Positions 18,847 through 26,477 of a DNA stretch of 64,000 bases are shown piece by piece. Every line of letters begins with the position of its first letter. The first letter of the stretch is position 1. The notes under the pieces were generated by a model. It was not told the DNA's origin. It saw only the letters and a program-made list of their open reading frames with translations, and did no database searches. The stretch is taken from positions 1-64,000 of the forward strand of contig CAYXTP010000017.1 in the NCBI GenBank assembly GCA_964467985.1, read 5' to 3'. The DNA is from GCA-2720975 sp964467985 (GTDB taxonomy: Bacteria; Planctomycetota; UBA1135; GCA-002686595). The position numbers were made by a program, and so were the translations under genes.

Positions 18847-18961
18847 GAGTATTCCTCAATGTGAAGGTGAAAGTGGCCTCCCGCAATCGCAGTGCGGTGG
18901 CAGGAGGGAGTCGATTTCCAGCGCTTTCTGGCTGGCTTGGATGGTGTTCTAGGGGGCGACT

Positions 18962-18977
18962 GTGAAGATCCGATGAA
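18962..18977 (-). promoter_or_regulatory. PHO-box-like direct repeat upstream of the porin gene
   Basis: Read on the minus strand: TTCAT-N6-TTCAC, two near-identical 5-mers exactly 11 bases apart, about 115 bases upstream of the porin ATG. A matching TTCAC-N6-TTCAC repeat with the same 11-base period lies upstream of pstS. Eleven-base direct repeats containing TTCAC are the form of PhoB/PhoP sites in several bacteria. Binding by the PhoB encoded here is inferred. Confidence 0.55.
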
Positions 18978-19043
18978 ATTCAGTTGCGATCTGGCGGAAG
19001 CCACATACGCATGTCAGGATCCGCGCCCCGAGTGAGGGACACC

Positions 19044-19757
19044 ATGCACGCAGGCTCAATCGTCATCGTCGAGGACGAGTCGGACATTCGGGAATTCCTT
19101 GTCTACACGCTTGAGCGCGAAGGCTTCACGGTCCAGGCGACGCCGGACGGCAAGCAAGGGCTCGACTTGGCACGCAAGGTGCTGCCGGATCTTGTGCTGC
19201 TAGACTTGATGCTCCCTGGCATGGATGGAACCGAAATCTGCCGGCAGCTCAAGGCGGATGAGGAGACTCGCGAGATCTCGGTCATCATGGTGACAGCCAA
19301 GGGAGAGGAATCCGACGTGGTCCTCGGCCTGGGGCTTGGAGCAGACGACTATGTCTCCAAGCCGTTCAGCCCCAGGGAGCTGGTCGCGCGCATCCATGCG
19401 GTCATGCGACGCACTGCTGGCCCGGCATCCCCTGAACTGGGTGAATCCGGGGTCATTGCGCGAGGGCCCATCCGAATGGATCGCGGCAAGCACCGACTGC
19501 TGGTGGATGGTGAGGCGGTGGAAATAACCGCCACTGAGTTCCGCATCCTTTGGCTCATGGCTTCGCGCCCAGGTCGAGTCTTTGATCGCGATCAGATCAT
19601 GGCTGCTGCGCGTGGGGAGTCCTCCGCATCCCTCTCCAGGAGTGTCGATGCGCATGTGAGGACCCTGCGCAAGAAGCTTGGCTCCCACCGAGATCTAGTT
19701 CAGACAGTAAGGGCTGTCGGGTACCGTTTTTCGGACGATGAGGAACGACCGGCGTGA
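19044..19757 (+). CDS. phoB: Phosphate regulon response regulator PhoB
   Basis: 237 residues from an ATG with a GAGGGA site just upstream. An ATT-free extension of 20 codons exists but lacks a site. N-terminal receiver domain: acidic pocket EDES, phospho-acceptor Asp in LVLLDLMLPGMDG, conserved Lys in DDYVSKPFSPRELVARI. C-terminal OmpR/PhoB winged helix (residues ~145-232): ITATEFRILWLMASRPGRVF, then DAHVRTLRKKLG and VQTVRAVGYRF. Its stop overlaps the kinase start by four bases (GTGA), giving coupled translation. The downstream pst genes and the divergent phosphate porin identify it as PhoB rather than another OmpR-type regulator. Phosphorylated PhoB would activate the PHO-box promoters here. 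Confidence 0.93.
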   Translation: MHAGSIVIVEDESDIREFLVYTLEREGFTVQATPDGKQGLDLARKVLPDLVLLDLMLPGMDGTEICRQLKADEETREISVIMVTAKGEESDVVLGLGLGADDYVSKPFSPRELVARIHAVMRRTAGPASPELGESGVIARGPIRMDRGKHRLLVDGEAVEITATEFRILWLMASRPGRVFDRDQIMAAARGESSASLSRSVDAHVRTLRKKLGSHRDLVQTVRAVGYRFSDDEERPA

Positions 19758-21532
19758 ATTCAGGTTTTTTCTGGAGAGTATTCGCGGGAACTGTGGCCGC
19801 GGTACTCCTGACGGGGTTCGTCGTGGATCTGTCAGTTGTGGATCGGACCCGAGTGAGCCTGACGGAGGAGATTGAGCGGCGGGTCTCAGAGGAGGTGGTC
19901 CTCGTGAGGAGCATCGCGGAAAGCGGCATCTACCTCGGTCCCGATGGGACGCCCCGTCTGCGCCCCAACGCACTGGAGCGCGTGGCAGCCGACCTACCGA
20001 CGGCGCGCGTGACCTTGATCTCCCGCTCGGGAGTTGTCCTGTTCGACAGTCATGAGGAACCCGCGACCATGGACAACCATGGAACGCGGCCTGAGGTCCT
20101 GGCTCTGGGTACAACAGTCACGCGCTACAGCAATACGCTCATGCGATCGATGACCTACTGCGCCCTACCCATCCACTCCCAGGAGGGGAACTCGGTCATG
20201 GCCTATGCACGGGTCGCCGTACCTACGGACTACGTAGAGAAAGGGGTTGCAAACCTGCGCTCGGGCATTCGTACATCCGTCTTCTTCGGCTGCGCCATCG
20301 GTTTGGTGTTTGCCCTGCTGTTCGCGGGCCATGTCACGCGGCCGCTGCGAGAAATCGCCAGCTTGGTGAGCGCAATAGGCCACGGTGCTTCTAGCCGCCG
20401 GCTTCCGGTGCGTGGTACCGGCGAAATCCCCGAGTTGGCTCGGAAGATCAATGGGATGGTTGACGAACTGGAAGTCAGACTCGATCGTCTGCGGCGTGAC
20501 CGGGCCGAAAAGCAGGCCATTTTGGCCGGCATGGTAGAGGGTCTCCTAGTGGTCGATCGAGAAGCGGCGATCATCCTCGCCAACGACGCGGCCTGCACCT
20601 TTCTGGGCCTGAACCACGACGAAGCGGTGGGGCGCTCTCTCTGGGAGCTCGCCCGCACCGATGAATTCGCCTCCACGGCCATCGGCTGCATGCGTGACGG
20701 AAGTGTTACCCATTCCGAGATCACCACCGAAACGGTGAACGGAGAATTCACCTTAGCCCTGAGCTCCGCTGCCCTGGCTCATGGCGGCGCAGCGCCCCAC
20801 GCCTGCGTCCTCGTTCTGCATGACATCACGGAATTGAGGCGCCTGGAAACCATGCGCAGAGACTTCGTGGCCAATGTTTCCCACGAACTCAAGACCCCGT
20901 TAACGGTCATGCGAGGATACCTGGAAGCCCTCTTTGATGAACCCGATATGGACGTCGCACAACGCGCGGTATTCATCGAGCGCGCAAAGGTGAACACTGA
21001 GCGGCTCACGGCCATCGTCACGGACCTACTCTCCTTGGCCAGATACGAGGCAGGTGAACCGCTCAGGAATCAGGAGTCCGTCCAGCTCGACACGCTCCTG
21101 AGCGAGAGCGTCTCCATCGCGAAGCAGAGCGCCGAGGCCAGACAGATCACGATTGATCTCGAGATTGAATCCGTCCTGCCACCCGTCCACGGCAGCCGCG
21201 ACGGACTACTGACATCCGTGGGCAATCTCCTGAGCAACGCCATCCGCTACTCCCCGGAAGGCTCCCACGTAACGATCAATTTGACCGGTGATTCGAACCA
21301 AGCGCACATCGTCGTGCGTGACGAGGGACCTGGTATCCCTGCCCATGAGCAGGAACGGATTTTCGAACGGTTTTACCGCGTCGATCGCAATCGTTCGCGC
21401 GAACTCGGCGGAACAGGCTTGGGGCTCGCGATCGTCCGGCATGTGGCCTCGGCCCACGGCGGCAGGGCGTGGGTAGAGAGTGAGATTGGTCACGGAAGCG
21501 CATTCCACCTGACCATCCCCTACGCGACCTAA
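19754..21532 (+). CDS. phoR: Phosphate regulon sensor histidine kinase PhoR
   Basis: 592 residues, GTG start overlapping the phoB stop. Architecture: TM1 (~5-28), a periplasmic sensor segment of ~140 residues, TM2 (~168-195, TSVFFGCAIGLVFALLFAGH), a HAMP linker (TRPLREIASLVSAIGHG), a PAS domain (~255-350, MVEGLLVVDREAAIILANDA), then HisKA with phospho-acceptor His in FVANVSHELKTPLTVMRGYL. The HATPase domain follows with N box LLSNAIRYSPEGSHV, G1 DEGPGIP and G2 GGTGLGLAIV. A large periplasmic loop plus HAMP and PAS resembles the Bacillus-type PhoR more than the short-loop E. coli PhoR. It autophosphorylates and passes phosphate to PhoB. The PAS domain is probably the contact point for PhoU/Pst inhibition. 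Confidence 0.93.
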   Translation: MNSGFFWRVFAGTVAAVLLTGFVVDLSVVDRTRVSLTEEIERRVSEEVVLVRSIAESGIYLGPDGTPRLRPNALERVAADLPTARVTLISRSGVVLFDSHEEPATMDNHGTRPEVLALGTTVTRYSNTLMRSMTYCALPIHSQEGNSVMAYARVAVPTDYVEKGVANLRSGIRTSVFFGCAIGLVFALLFAGHVTRPLREIASLVSAIGHGASSRRLPVRGTGEIPELARKINGMVDELEVRLDRLRRDRAEKQAILAGMVEGLLVVDREAAIILANDAACTFLGLNHDEAVGRSLWELARTDEFASTAIGCMRDGSVTHSEITTETVNGEFTLALSSAALAHGGAAPHACVLVLHDITELRRLETMRRDFVANVSHELKTPLTVMRGYLEALFDEPDMDVAQRAVFIERAKVNTERLTAIVTDLLSLARYEAGEPLRNQESVQLDTLLSESVSIAKQSAEARQITIDLEIESVLPPVHGSRDGLLTSVGNLLSNAIRYSPEGSHVTINLTGDSNQAHIVVRDEGPGIPAHEQERIFERFYRVDRNRSRELGGTGLGLAIVRHVASAHGGRAWVESEIGHGSAFHLTIPYAT

Positions 21533-21603
21533 GCCCCTTCGCGACAACGGGTTAGCACGGCTGAGTGCCAGTTGGAGTGGGTGTCTGGACTTCGCATGGC
21601 TTC

Positions 21604-21619
21604 TTCACGGGAAGTTCAC
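21604..21619 (+). promoter_or_regulatory. PHO-box-like direct repeat upstream of pstS
   Basis: TTCAC-N6-TTCAC, the two 5-mers starting 11 bases apart, about 55 bases upstream of the pstS ATG. The same spacing and near-identical units occur upstream of the divergent porin. The position is right for a PhoB site overlapping the -35 region. Function is inferred. Confidence 0.6.
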
Positions 21620-21674
21620 AAAAGCGGGCGATCCTCTCGCCGTGCAAGAACTCCTATCACAACAAGCAAGAACC

Positions 21675-22649
21675 ATGCGTATTAAAAAACTCCTGGCCCT
21701 CGCCAGTCTTCTCTCCTTCACCTCTGCCTGTGGAGACTCCGTAGATGCCAGCTCCGGGGCACTTGAGGGCACCATCTCCATCGACGGCTCGTCCACGGTC
21801 TTCCCCATCACGGAAGCCGTCGCCGAAGAGTTCCGAAAAGTTGAGCCCAAGGTGCGCGTCACCGTTGGCGTATCCGGTACCGGGGGTGGATTCAAGAAAT
21901 TCACCGTAGGCGAGACGGACGTGTCCGACGCATCGCGCTACATCAAGGACAAGGAAATCAGCGCCTGCGACAGCAACGGTACTGAGTTCATCGAACTCCC
22001 GGTCGCCTACGACGGGATTGCGGTGATCGTGAACAAGGGCAACGACTTCGCGAGGTCTATGACGATCGCAGAACTCAATGCCATGTGGAAGTCAGGATCG
22101 AAGGCGAAGACTTGGAAGGACATTCGCCCGGACTGGCCCGATCGGCCCTTCCGACTATATGCCCCTGGCCAGGATTCGGGCACTTTTGATTACTTCACAG
22201 ATGAGGTGAATGGCAAGAGCGGCAACTGCCGTGCCGACGCTACTTTTTCTGAGGACGACAACGTCCTCGTGCGCGGGGTGGCTGGCGACCCCGAGGGCAT
22301 AGGCTATTTCGGCTTCGCCTACTACACCGAGAACAAGGACCAACTCAACATCGTCGCGATCGATGGCGGATCCGGCCCTATCGTTCCCAGCCTGGAGACT
22401 ATTGGATCGGGAACGTACAGCCCACTCTCTCGGCCTCTGTTCATTTATGCGTCGACCAAAGCCGTACAGAAGGTCGAAGTGGACGCGTTCCTGAAGTTCT
22501 ACCTAGACGAGATGGGCAGGCTGGCTCAAGAAGTCGGCTATGTGCCACTTCCTGAGCACCTGACCAAGGCCATCGTTGCGCGCTACGCAAGCCAGAAGAC
22601 CGGCACAACTCGTGACATGGATGTCTCCTTTGAAGCGCGTTACCTGTAG
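21675..22649 (+). CDS. pstS: Phosphate ABC transporter substrate-binding protein PstS
   Basis: 324 residues. The ATG was preferred over an upstream GTG (21642) because it opens directly into a signal peptide (MRIKKLLALASLLSFTSACGD), probably a lipoprotein with Cys after TSA. Phosphate-binding PBP fold: IDGSSTVFPITEAVAEEF at residues ~37-54, the anion-binding glycine loop GVSGTGGGFKKF, DVSDASRYIKDKE, and a second binding loop RLYAPGQDSGTFDYF, where Ser/Thr side chains hold phosphate. It is the SphX/PstS type with C-terminal PLSRPLFIYAS. It captures phosphate in the periplasm for PstCAB. It is preceded by a PHO-box-like repeat and followed by two perfect hairpins before pstC, which may let it be expressed above the permease. 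Confidence 0.95.
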   Translation: MRIKKLLALASLLSFTSACGDSVDASSGALEGTISIDGSSTVFPITEAVAEEFRKVEPKVRVTVGVSGTGGGFKKFTVGETDVSDASRYIKDKEISACDSNGTEFIELPVAYDGIAVIVNKGNDFARSMTIAELNAMWKSGSKAKTWKDIRPDWPDRPFRLYAPGQDSGTFDYFTDEVNGKSGNCRADATFSEDDNVLVRGVAGDPEGIGYFGFAYYTENKDQLNIVAIDGGSGPIVPSLETIGSGTYSPLSRPLFIYASTKAVQKVEVDAFLKFYLDEMGRLAQEVGYVPLPEHLTKAIVARYASQKTGTTRDMDVSFEARYL

Positions 22650-22682
22650 GGCCCAACAAGACTCCGATAGAGAGAGATTGAT

Positions 22683-23657
22683 GTGCGGATCGGCTCTATG
22701 AGTGCCGATCCGGGCCTCACTGGTACCCCTGGCGATCAGCCAGGGGTACCAGCTTTACTCCTCCGGAGCGGTCGGACGAGTGCACGTTCGGTGAAGGAGT
22801 TGGTGATCCGGCTGCTCCTGCAGGTCGCCGCCTATTCCACAATCACCATCAGCTTGGGGATTCTGTTCGTACTGGTGCGCGAGACGATTCCGTTCTTTGC
22901 CGCTGTGGCCCCGTTGGAGTTCCTGACGGGCACGGACTGGACACCCCTGTTGGAGCCGCGCCAATTCGGTGTGCTGCCTCTGGTTGCCGGAACGCTTCTG
23001 GTGACGCTCATTGCAGGCCTATTCGTCATACCCGTGGGCAGCCTGACGGCTCTATACATGTCGGAGTGGGCAAGTGGCAGATTCCGCCGTGTCCTCAAGC
23101 CCTTCCTGGAAATCCTCGCGGGAGTGCCCACGGTGGTCTATGGCTACTTTGCCCTGACCGTTGTGACCCCCGCACTTCAGATCATCCTCCCGTCTACGCG
23201 AGTCTTCAACGCGCTAGCCGCTGGACTGGTCGTTGGGATCATGATTATCCCGACCGTGGCATCCCTATCAGACGATGCCATGCGCGCCGTTCCGAGAGCT
23301 CTCCGCGATGCAGCCTACGGTCTGGGCGCAACACGCAAGGAAGTAGCACTAGGCGTGGTATTTCCGTCCGCCTTCTCCGGAATCATGGCCTCCTATCTGC
23401 TCGCCATCAGCCGCGCAATTGGCGAAACGATGATTGTGTCGATGGCAGCCGGATCGACGGCAACGATTACGGTCAATCCGTTGGAGTCCATCCAGACGAT
23501 CACCGGCTTCATCGTGCAAGTGAGTCTGGGAGACACTCCTCACGGCACGACATCCTACCAGACGATTTTCGCGGTGGGTCTGCTGCTGTTCGCCATGACG
23601 CTCCTGATGAACATGGTCTCTATTTGGATCCGTGATCGCTTTCGAGATTCATACTGA
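22683..23657 (+). CDS. pstC: Phosphate ABC transporter permease PstC
   Basis: Up to 324 residues. Six predicted TM helices: ~50-72 (ITISLGILFVLVRETIPFF), then segments around 105-125, 145-165, 185-205, 240-260 and 295-315. The permease EAA loop is RDAAYGLGATRKEVALGVVF, and the preceding LAGVPTVVYGYFAL is the PstC/PstA signature. The start is uncertain: GTG 22683, ATG 22698, or GTG 22791 just before TM1. The two upstream choices place two perfect hairpins inside the coding region; the last places them in the pstS-pstC gap, as expected for an attenuator. The stop overlaps the pstA start (TGATG). It forms the inner-membrane channel with PstA. Confidence 0.92.
   Translation: MRIGSMSADPGLTGTPGDQPGVPALLLRSGRTSARSVKELVIRLLLQVAAYSTITISLGILFVLVRETIPFFAAVAPLEFLTGTDWTPLLEPRQFGVLPLVAGTLLVTLIAGLFVIPVGSLTALYMSEWASGRFRRVLKPFLEILAGVPTVVYGYFALTVVTPALQIILPSTRVFNALAAGLVVGIMIIPTVASLSDDAMRAVPRALRDAAYGLGATRKEVALGVVFPSAFSGIMASYLLAISRAIGETMIVSMAAGSTATITVNPLESIQTITGFIVQVSLGDTPHGTTSYQTIFAVGLLLFAMTLLMNMVSIWIRDRFRDSY
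22686..22752 (+). terminator. Tandem perfect hairpins between pstS and pstC (possible attenuator)
   Basis: Two adjacent perfect inverted repeats. The first has 9-base arms (CGGATCGGC/GCCGATCCG) with a 9-base loop at 22686-22712. The second has 14-base arms (CTGGTACCCCTGGC and its complement) around GATCA at 22720-22752, followed by CTTTAC. The weak T stretch suggests partial termination or 3'-end protection of the pstS message rather than a full stop, since the rest of the operon lies downstream. Confidence 0.5.
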
Positions 23658-24589
23658 TGCACACCCCCAAGAACACGGGCCACTTCGCTCGCTCCAGCGC
23701 CATGCGACATCGGAGCGAACGTCGCTTTCGGACGCTCGCGCTGCTTGCCACTCTTGCCGGGGTACTGGCATTAGTAACCCTGATCACTGGTATCCTGAAC
23801 GATGGTGTCGCGTGGATCAGCTCTGGCTTTTTCGAAAACTACCCCTCTCGCAGCCCGAGGCGGGCCGGCTTTCACGCTGCCATCTATGGCAGTCTGTGGT
23901 GCATCTCCTTCACCGCCCTGATCGCCATACCCATCGGGATCTGTGCGGCCCTCTATCTCGAGGAGTACTCCAAGCGGGGGCGCCTTCACCGAGCTCTCGA
24001 AATTCTGATCGCAAACTTGGCCGGCGTGCCTTCGATTCTCTACGGGATGTTGGGGTTAATCGCATTTGTGCGGATGTTTGATCAATTCGATGAGGGGGCC
24101 AGTTTCTTGGGGATGCCGCTACCCCTGGGACGCTCTGTGCTGGCGGGTGCCAGCACGCTGGTTCTGCTAATCCTGCCAGTCATCATCATTGCCACGCGCG
24201 AAGCGATCAGGGCCGTTCCGGACACCCTACGCCAGGCGGCCTTCAGTTTGGGAGCCACCCGCTGGCAATGCGTGCGTCACCATGTCTTGCCCTCCGCGAC
24301 CCCGGGCATCATGACGGGTATCGTCCTCGCCCTCTCACGCGCGCTGGGCGAAACCGCCCCGCTGATCATGATCGGTGCGCTCACCTATGTTGCATTTGTG
24401 CCAGAGAGCCCCTTCGATCCGTTCACAGTCATGCCCATTCAGATTTTCAACTGGGCCTCAAGACCACAGGAAGATTTTCATCATCTGGCCGCAGCAGGGA
24501 TCATCGTCTTGTTGATGTTCCTCTTCACACTCAACGGCATCGCCGTTCTCATCCGTAATCGCGCCGATCGCCGACTCGGCAAACATTGA
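23657..24589 (+). CDS. pstA: Phosphate ABC transporter permease PstA
   Basis: 310 residues. The ATG overlaps the pstC stop (TGATG). A basic N-terminus (RHRSERRFR) precedes TM1 (~32-55). Further TM helices lie near 85-110, 135-160, 185-205, 235-255 and 280-300. The PstA signature NLAGVPSILYGMLGLIAFV and the EAA loop RQAAFSLGATRWQCVRHHVL are both clear, as is ALSRALGETAPLIMIGALTY. It pairs with PstC in the inner membrane and docks on PstB. The next gene starts at the stop codon, so the whole set is translated as a tight cassette. Confidence 0.94.
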   Translation: MHTPKNTGHFARSSAMRHRSERRFRTLALLATLAGVLALVTLITGILNDGVAWISSGFFENYPSRSPRRAGFHAAIYGSLWCISFTALIAIPIGICAALYLEEYSKRGRLHRALEILIANLAGVPSILYGMLGLIAFVRMFDQFDEGASFLGMPLPLGRSVLAGASTLVLLILPVIIIATREAIRAVPDTLRQAAFSLGATRWQCVRHHVLPSATPGIMTGIVLALSRALGETAPLIMIGALTYVAFVPESPFDPFTVMPIQIFNWASRPQEDFHHLAAAGIIVLLMFLFTLNGIAVLIRNRADRRLGKH

Positions 24590-24603
24590 CCGCCAATACC
24601 GAC

Positions 24604-25443
24604 ATGCTTTCACCCAAGTCCAAGGGCTCGACCGCGACGCGAGCACGCTCCTCACGGCCGCGTCCCAGCCTCGTCACCCCGGGCCCTCAGGAGTCACACT
24701 ACGCCCTGTCGACGGAGGCGGCTTCGATTCACTATGGCGAAACCGCAGCCGTCAGGGATGTCACGATTGGAATACAACCTCGCAGGGTTACAGCGATCAT
24801 TGGCCCATCAGGGTGCGGCAAGAGTACGCTTCTGCGAGCCTTCAATCGAATGAACGACTTCATCCCCTCTATGCGACTGGAGGGGAAGGTCCGCTTTGAG
24901 GGTCAGGACCTGCATGACCCACGTGTCGATGTCGTGGAATTGCGCCGCCGCATCGGCATGGTCTTTCAAAAGCCCAACCCGTTCCCCAAGAGCATCGTAG
25001 ACAACATCACTTGGGCGCCCCGCATCGCGGGCTACCAAGGCGACCTTGAAGAGCTCGTGGAGCGTACGCTCCGGGAAGCCGCTCTTTGGGATGAGGTGCG
25101 AGACGTGTTGAGTAAGTCAGCGTTGGCTCTTTCGGGGGGTCAGCAACAGCGCCTGTGTATCGCACGCGCCTTGGCTATTTCGCCTGAAGTTCTTCTGATG
25201 GACGAACCATGCTCCGCCCTCGACCCGATCGCCACTGCGCGCATTGAGGAGCTCATCGATCAGCTGAAAAGCACCTACACGGTCGTCATGGTCACCCACA
25301 ACATGCAGCAGGCAGCGCGCGTTTCAGACGAGACGGCGTTCTTGTATCAGGGGGAACTGATCGAATTCGGAGAAACAAGTTCCATCTTCACTCACCCCCA
25401 GAACGCGATCACGGAGGAGTACGTCACCGGACGTATCGGCTAA
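24604..25443 (+). CDS. pstB: Phosphate ABC transporter ATP-binding protein PstB
   Basis: 279 residues from the ATG. A TTG six codons earlier overlaps the pstA stop and is an equally possible coupled start. An unusual Ser/Arg/Pro-rich N-terminal extension of ~35 residues precedes the ATPase. Walker A GPSGCGKST, Q-loop MVFQKPNPFP, signature LSGGQQQRLCIARALA, Walker B VLLMDEPCSALDP, and H-loop VMVTHNMQQA are all present, and the NRMND and PNPFPKSI segments are typical for PstB. It hydrolyses ATP to drive phosphate import through PstCA and contributes to signalling with PhoU and PhoR. Confidence 0.95.
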   Translation: MLSPKSKGSTATRARSSRPRPSLVTPGPQESHYALSTEAASIHYGETAAVRDVTIGIQPRRVTAIIGPSGCGKSTLLRAFNRMNDFIPSMRLEGKVRFEGQDLHDPRVDVVELRRRIGMVFQKPNPFPKSIVDNITWAPRIAGYQGDLEELVERTLREAALWDEVRDVLSKSALALSGGQQQRLCIARALAISPEVLLMDEPCSALDPIATARIEELIDQLKSTYTVVMVTHNMQQAARVSDETAFLYQGELIEFGETSSIFTHPQNAITEEYVTGRIG

Positions 25444-25445
25444 CC

Positions 25446-26141
25446 ATGACCACCCACCTCGAACGGGACGTTGCCCAACTGAAGCAAAAGCTCCTCACCA
25501 TGGGGGGCCTGGTTGAGGGTGCCCTGCGGGATGCAGTCGTCGGGCTCATGCAAGGCGATGTGAGGAGGGCAGAACGCGCTTCTCAAATGGATGTGAAGAT
25601 CGATCGGATGGAGCTGGAGATCGACAGTGACGGCATCAAGTTGCTGGCTCTGCACCAGCCCGTTGCCGGTGATCTACGTCTGATCGTTGCCGCCATGAAA
25701 ATTACCACGGACCTGGAGCGCATCGGCGACCTATGTGGAAACATCGCCAGTCTCGCGATGCGGCTCTCCGACCAGGACTTCCTGACCGGCACCATGCACA
25801 TGGAGTCCATGACTCGTGTCGCCAGGGAAATGCTCAGGGATAGCCTCAGTGCCCTGGTCACAGAAGACACCGCTCTCGCGCGCAGGGTCTGCCAACGAGA
25901 TGACGAGGTGGATGATTACCACGCCGATCACTTCCGGCTATTGATTGATGGCATGAAGGACGACCCCTCCTGTATCGAATCGGCTGTGGCACTTCTTTCG
26001 GTGTCGCGAAACATCGAGCGCGTGGCGGACTTAGCAACGAACATCGCAGAAGACGTGGTTTTTCTCGTGGAGGCCATCGACATTCGGCACCCGAGCTTGT
26101 CCCCGACCGGAACGAAACCCGCCCCATCGTCTCGGGAGTGA
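25446..26141 (+). CDS. phoU: Phosphate signalling protein PhoU
   Basis: 231 residues, ATG two bases after the pstB stop. Two tandem three-helix PhoU repeats (~1-105 and ~110-215). Each carries the metal-binding E/DxxxD pattern: KITTDLERIGDLCGNIA in the first, and SVSRNIERVADLATNIAEDV in the second. PhoU inhibits the PhoR kinase when Pst transport is active and limits phosphate uptake. It is the last gene of the pst cassette; a very strong hairpin lies ~210 bases downstream. Confidence 0.95.
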   Translation: MTTHLERDVAQLKQKLLTMGGLVEGALRDAVVGLMQGDVRRAERASQMDVKIDRMELEIDSDGIKLLALHQPVAGDLRLIVAAMKITTDLERIGDLCGNIASLAMRLSDQDFLTGTMHMESMTRVAREMLRDSLSALVTEDTALARRVCQRDDEVDDYHADHFRLLIDGMKDDPSCIESAVALLSVSRNIERVADLATNIAEDVVFLVEAIDIRHPSLSPTGTKPAPSSRE

Positions 26142-26350
26142 TTTGATCCTGTCGCAAGGGAGGCGACTCCTGTGCTTCTCACGAATCACTTTCCGCGTTG
26201 TGCGCAGTTCACGACTCCTCCGCCGATTGCAGCCCCTCTCGCGGCTCGAGCAGCAGGAAACGCTTCCACTCCCGCAAGCCCCCGCCGCACCCCCGCTCCA
26301 ACGCCGTGGGCATTGGAGCAGAATAACACAGCGTGGGCAGCCACGGCCTT

Positions 26351-26411
26351 GCTACCACACACAAGAAGGGCTGGCTCCTAACAGGAGCCAGCCCTTCTTG
26401 TGTGTGGTAGC
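26351..26411. terminator. Perfect 29-bp hairpin, copy 2 of the dispersed palindrome; probable terminator after phoU
   Basis: Perfect inverted repeat with 29-base arms and a 3-base AAC loop. The core is AAGAAGGG...CCCTTCTT, flanked by CACACAC/GTGTGTG and GCTACC/GGTAGC. It sits between phoU and the phosphatase gene. The A-rich/T-rich flanks of the GC core could terminate transcription in either direction. It shares most of its sequence with the imperfect hairpin at 6174-6224, so it also looks like one copy of a repeat family. The remaining ~335-base gap holds no gene. Confidence 0.7.
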
Positions 26412-26477
26412 AGGGCCCCGATCGGTATCCTGTCTACCTCTCCTCTTTCATCAACCCCATTTCGCCCAACGGCTTTC

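Noticed and set aside
26142..26350. PHO box upstream of the phosphatase gene
   Set aside because: TCAC-like words are present (e.g. TCTCACGAATCAC) but not in an 11-base direct-repeat arrangement.
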